Positions 5,221 through 7,276 of a DNA stretch of 7,276 nucleotides are shown piece after piece (position 1 is the first letter of the stretch; every line of letters starts with the position of its first letter). The notes under the pieces were generated by a model. It did no database searches, was not told the origin of the DNA, and worked only from the letters and a program-made list of their open reading frames with translations. A program made the translations under genes and the position numbers. Source of the stretch: Candidatus Cloacimonadota bacterium (GTDB taxonomy: Bacteria > Cloacimonadota > Cloacimonadia > Cloacimonadales > TCS61). The stretch covers positions 1 to 7,276 of the forward strand of contig JAGLWO010000108.1 of NCBI GenBank assembly GCA_023133395.1. The letters run 5' to 3'.

Positions 5221-6483
5221 ATGGAAAAGAATCAATTAGAACTTTTTGAAATGACTATATCAAATCTAACCAAGCTTACAAAAGAACTGGAAATCGAGGA
5301 TATAAAAGGCTTAAAAAAGAGTGAACTCATCCATAAAATATTCGAAATGAAATCTACTCAGGAGGGGCTTGCTTTTGTATCAGGATGTCTGGAAATAGTC
5401 GAAGACGGATATGGATTCCTTCGTTTTCTGAAAAATAATTACACCCCGGGAAGAAACGACATTTACGTTTCCAGTTCACAGATTAAAAGATTCGGATTGA
5501 AGAAAGGACATGTCATTTCAGGTCCAGCAAGAGCCCCAAAAGATGAAGAAAAATATTTTGCTTTAATCAGAGTGGATTCTGTAAATTATGAGTCACCACT
5601 AATTATTCGAGAAATAAAGTATTTTGACAAACTTACTCCTTATTACCCTGAAGAAAGGTTGAATCTTGAAACTGAACAAAAGAACATCTCAACACGCATC
5701 ATAAACCTTTTCACCCCCATTGGAAAAGGACAAAGAGGATTAATTGTTGCTCCTCCCTATAGTGGAAAAACAGTAATACTCCAGAAGGTCGCAAATGCAA
5801 TTCTAACAAATCAATCAGAAGTTTATGTTATTGTCCTTCTAGTTGACGAGCGTCCCGAAGAAGTTACTGAAATGAAAAAAATTCTTATCCCAAAAAATTC
5901 TGAGGTAGTAAGTTCAACATTTGATGAGCAACCTCGCAATCATATACAGGTTGCAGAAATGGCTATTGAAAAAGCAAAAAGAATGGTTGAACTTGGAAAA
6001 GATGTTGTGATTATGCTCGATAGTATAACCCGTCTGGCTAGAGCTTATAATATGGCTCAACCTTCCAGTGGCAGAGTGTTATCTGGTGGTTTGGATGCCG
6101 GGTCTCTTCACAGACCAAAAAAGTTTTTTGGAGCAGCAAGAAATTCACTTGAAAAAGGTAGCTTAACCATCATTGCTACAGCTCTGGTTGATACAGGCAG
6201 TAGAATGGATCAAGTTATTTTTGAAGAGTTCAAGGGTACAGGCAATATGGAACTGGTTTTAGACCGTACAATAAGTGATTTAAGAATGTATCCTGCAGTT
6301 GACCTAGTCAAATCTGCAACCAGACGTGAAGAGCTACTTCTCTCCAAAGAAGAAGTTCAGAGAATGTTTGTGTTAAGACAATTCCTTAAAGGTATGAGTC
6401 CATATAAGGGAATTGAAATGCTTAAATCTAAAATGCAAGCAACAAAAAATAATGCTGAACTCTTGAGGGTAATGAGCCGTTAA
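5221..6483 (+). CDS. rho: Transcription termination factor Rho
   Basis: A 420-residue hexameric RNA-dependent ATPase/translocase that ends transcription of untranslated RNA; the length matches E. coli Rho (419). The start is supported by AAGGAG at 5210-5215, five bases upstream. Domains: Rho_N helical domain about 11-44; cold-shock-like primary RNA-binding domain about 52-122 (EDGYGFLRF, NDIYVSSSQIKRFGL, GPARAPKDEEKYFALI); then the ATPase core. Motifs: Walker A APPYSGKT at 177-184 (K183); DERPEEVTEM with catalytic Glu E210; Walker B VVIMLDSITRLARAYN (D267); Q-loop region GRVLSGGLDAGSLHRPKKFFGAARN split around residue 292; R-loop region EEFKGTGNMELVLDR ending at 349; arginine finger equivalent R368 in SATR. 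The usual Lys of APPKAGKT is Tyr180 here, followed by Ser, and a three-residue insertion (around IPKNS, 223-227) sits after the EVTEM segment. The gene overlaps the downstream U32 gene by one base. Confidence 0.98.
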   Translation: MEKNQLELFEMTISNLTKLTKELEIEDIKGLKKSELIHKIFEMKSTQEGLAFVSGCLEIVEDGYGFLRFLKNNYTPGRNDIYVSSSQIKRFGLKKGHVISGPARAPKDEEKYFALIRVDSVNYESPLIIREIKYFDKLTPYYPEERLNLETEQKNISTRIINLFTPIGKGQRGLIVAPPYSGKTVILQKVANAILTNQSEVYVIVLLVDERPEEVTEMKKILIPKNSEVVSSTFDEQPRNHIQVAEMAIEKAKRMVELGKDVVIMLDSITRLARAYNMAQPSSGRVLSGGLDAGSLHRPKKFFGAARNSLEKGSLTIIATALVDTGSRMDQVIFEEFKGTGNMELVLDRTISDLRMYPAVDLVKSATRREELLLSKEEVQRMFVLRQFLKGMSPYKGIEMLKSKMQATKNNAELLRVMSR

Positions 6484-7276
6484 TGGAATTACTTTCACCA
6501 GCAGGAAATATAAAAAAACTGAAATATGCAATTAACTATGGAGCTGATGCAGTTTATACTGCAGGAAGAAAATTTGGTTTACGAGCAAAATGCTTAAATC
6601 TTTCTTATGAGGAACTGAAAGAAGCAGTTAATTTTTGTCATCATAATGTTAAGAAGATTTACATTACTGTAAATATTTTCGCTCACAATTCCGACTTAGA
6701 AAAAATCCCGTCCTACTTAAAATTCCTTCAGAAAATAAAAGTGGATGCAGTTATAGTTTCAGATCCGGGTGTTTTGGAATTAGTTAAAGAACATACTCCA
6801 GAGCTTCCTATCCATGTTAGTACACAAGCAAATATTACTTCTTGGAAATCTGCAGAATTCTGGTTTAAACAGGGAGCAAAAAGAATTATCCTGGCTCGCG
6901 AACTAACCATCTCCGAAATTAGAAGAATCAGGGAAAAAGTTCCTGGAATTGAACTGGAGATGTTCATTCATGGTGCTATGTGCATGTCCTATTCTGGCAG
7001 ATGTCTGTTAAGCTCATTTCTGAATAACAGAAGCGCAAATCGCGGATACTGTACCCAACCCTGTAGATGGGAATATCATTTAATAGAGCAAACTCGACCA
7101 GGTGAATATTTCCAGATCGAAGAAGACAAATATGGTTCTTATATCTTGAATTCCAAAGACCTCTGTTTGATTGATAGGCTTTCAGAAATTATGGAAGCTG
7201 GTATTAATAGTGTGAAAATCGAAGGACGGATGAAAAGCCTTTACTATGTTGCAAACGTAACTCGCACCTACAAAGA
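6483..7276 (+). CDS. trhP: U32-family (TrhP-like) tRNA hydroxylation protein, C-terminus cut by window edge
   Basis: The ATG shares its A with the rho stop (TAATG), so translation is probably coupled. A GAGGGT 12 bases upstream is a distant, weak Shine-Dalgarno. The frame stays open for 264 codons to the right edge; TrhP proteins usually exceed 400 residues. MELLSPAG and NYGADAVYTAG open the N-terminal barrel. The U32 signature EMFIHGAMCMSYSGRCLLS is at 159-177. GYCTQPCRWEY, SYILNSKDLC and SVKIEGRMKS follow, as in E. coli TrhP (YegQ). Family members bind a 4Fe-4S cluster; C167, C174, C190 and C228 have nearly the spacing of the four ligands reported for UbiU, while C194 is additional. TrhP makes 5-hydroxyuridine at tRNA position 34 using prephenate. 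RlhA (23S rRNA hydroxylation) and the annotation 'peptidase U32' are alternatives, but the NSKDL/KIEGRMKS segment favours TrhP. Confidence 0.88.
   Translation, partial: MELLSPAGNIKKLKYAINYGADAVYTAGRKFGLRAKCLNLSYEELKEAVNFCHHNVKKIYITVNIFAHNSDLEKIPSYLKFLQKIKVDAVIVSDPGVLELVKEHTPELPIHVSTQANITSWKSAEFWFKQGAKRIILARELTISEIRRIREKVPGIELEMFIHGAMCMSYSGRCLLSSFLNNRSANRGYCTQPCRWEYHLIEQTRPGEYFQIEEDKYGSYILNSKDLCLIDRLSEIMEAGINSVKIEGRMKSLYYVANVTRTYK

Noticed and set aside
6728..6967. Minus-strand open frame opposite the U32 gene.
   Set aside because: The plus strand encodes a clear U32-family protein across the whole stretch.
1..7276. CRISPR arrays, insertion sequences, tRNA or rRNA genes.
   Set aside because: No regularly spaced repeats, transposase-like frames, terminal inverted repeats or tRNA-like folds were seen on reading both strands.

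Overview
This AT-rich window carries six protein-coding genes, two of them cut by the window edges, and no RNA gene, mobile element or CRISPR array that I can see. It looks like chromosome of a Gram-negative bacterium of the FCB superphylum, most probably a Cloacimonadota-like lineage. The reasons are a TonB-dependent receptor with an N-terminal carboxypeptidase-regulatory-like domain and a secreted protein ending in a 'YPNPFNP...GIYFFEF...KKVILMK' FlgD-like/sorting domain, in a low-GC background. Strong AGGAG-type Shine-Dalgarno sequences precede most starts, which argues against Bacteroidota proper. The lineage is an inference, not a measured placement.

Layout. 1-401 (minus) is the N-terminal part of a protein with a SWIM-like zinc-finger signature, possibly a Snf2-family helicase. 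402-595 is a divergent intergenic region with three inverted repeats and a promoter-like box. 596-3541 (plus) is a complete TonB-dependent outer-membrane receptor. A bidirectional hairpin terminator at 3561-3587 separates it from the convergent minus-strand pair: a 113-residue membrane-anchored protein (3601-3942) and, upstream of it, a 328-residue secreted protein with two OB-fold-like domains and a sorting domain (4023-5009). 5010-5220 is a second divergent intergenic region with promoter-like boxes for both directions and a 17-nt palindrome between them. 5221-6483 (plus) is transcription termination factor Rho. Its stop codon overlaps by one base the start of a U32-family (TrhP-like) tRNA hydroxylation protein, which runs off the right edge.

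Functionally the window mixes cell-envelope genes (receptor, secreted protein, membrane-anchored protein) with an information-processing operon (rho-trhP). No complete new defence or mobile system is visible. The points most worth a second look are a shared promoter-like element (CTTGAC plus a fixed-distance A/T block), a Fur-family-like palindrome upstream of rho, an unusual Walker A sequence in Rho, and the unrecognised 113-residue membrane protein.
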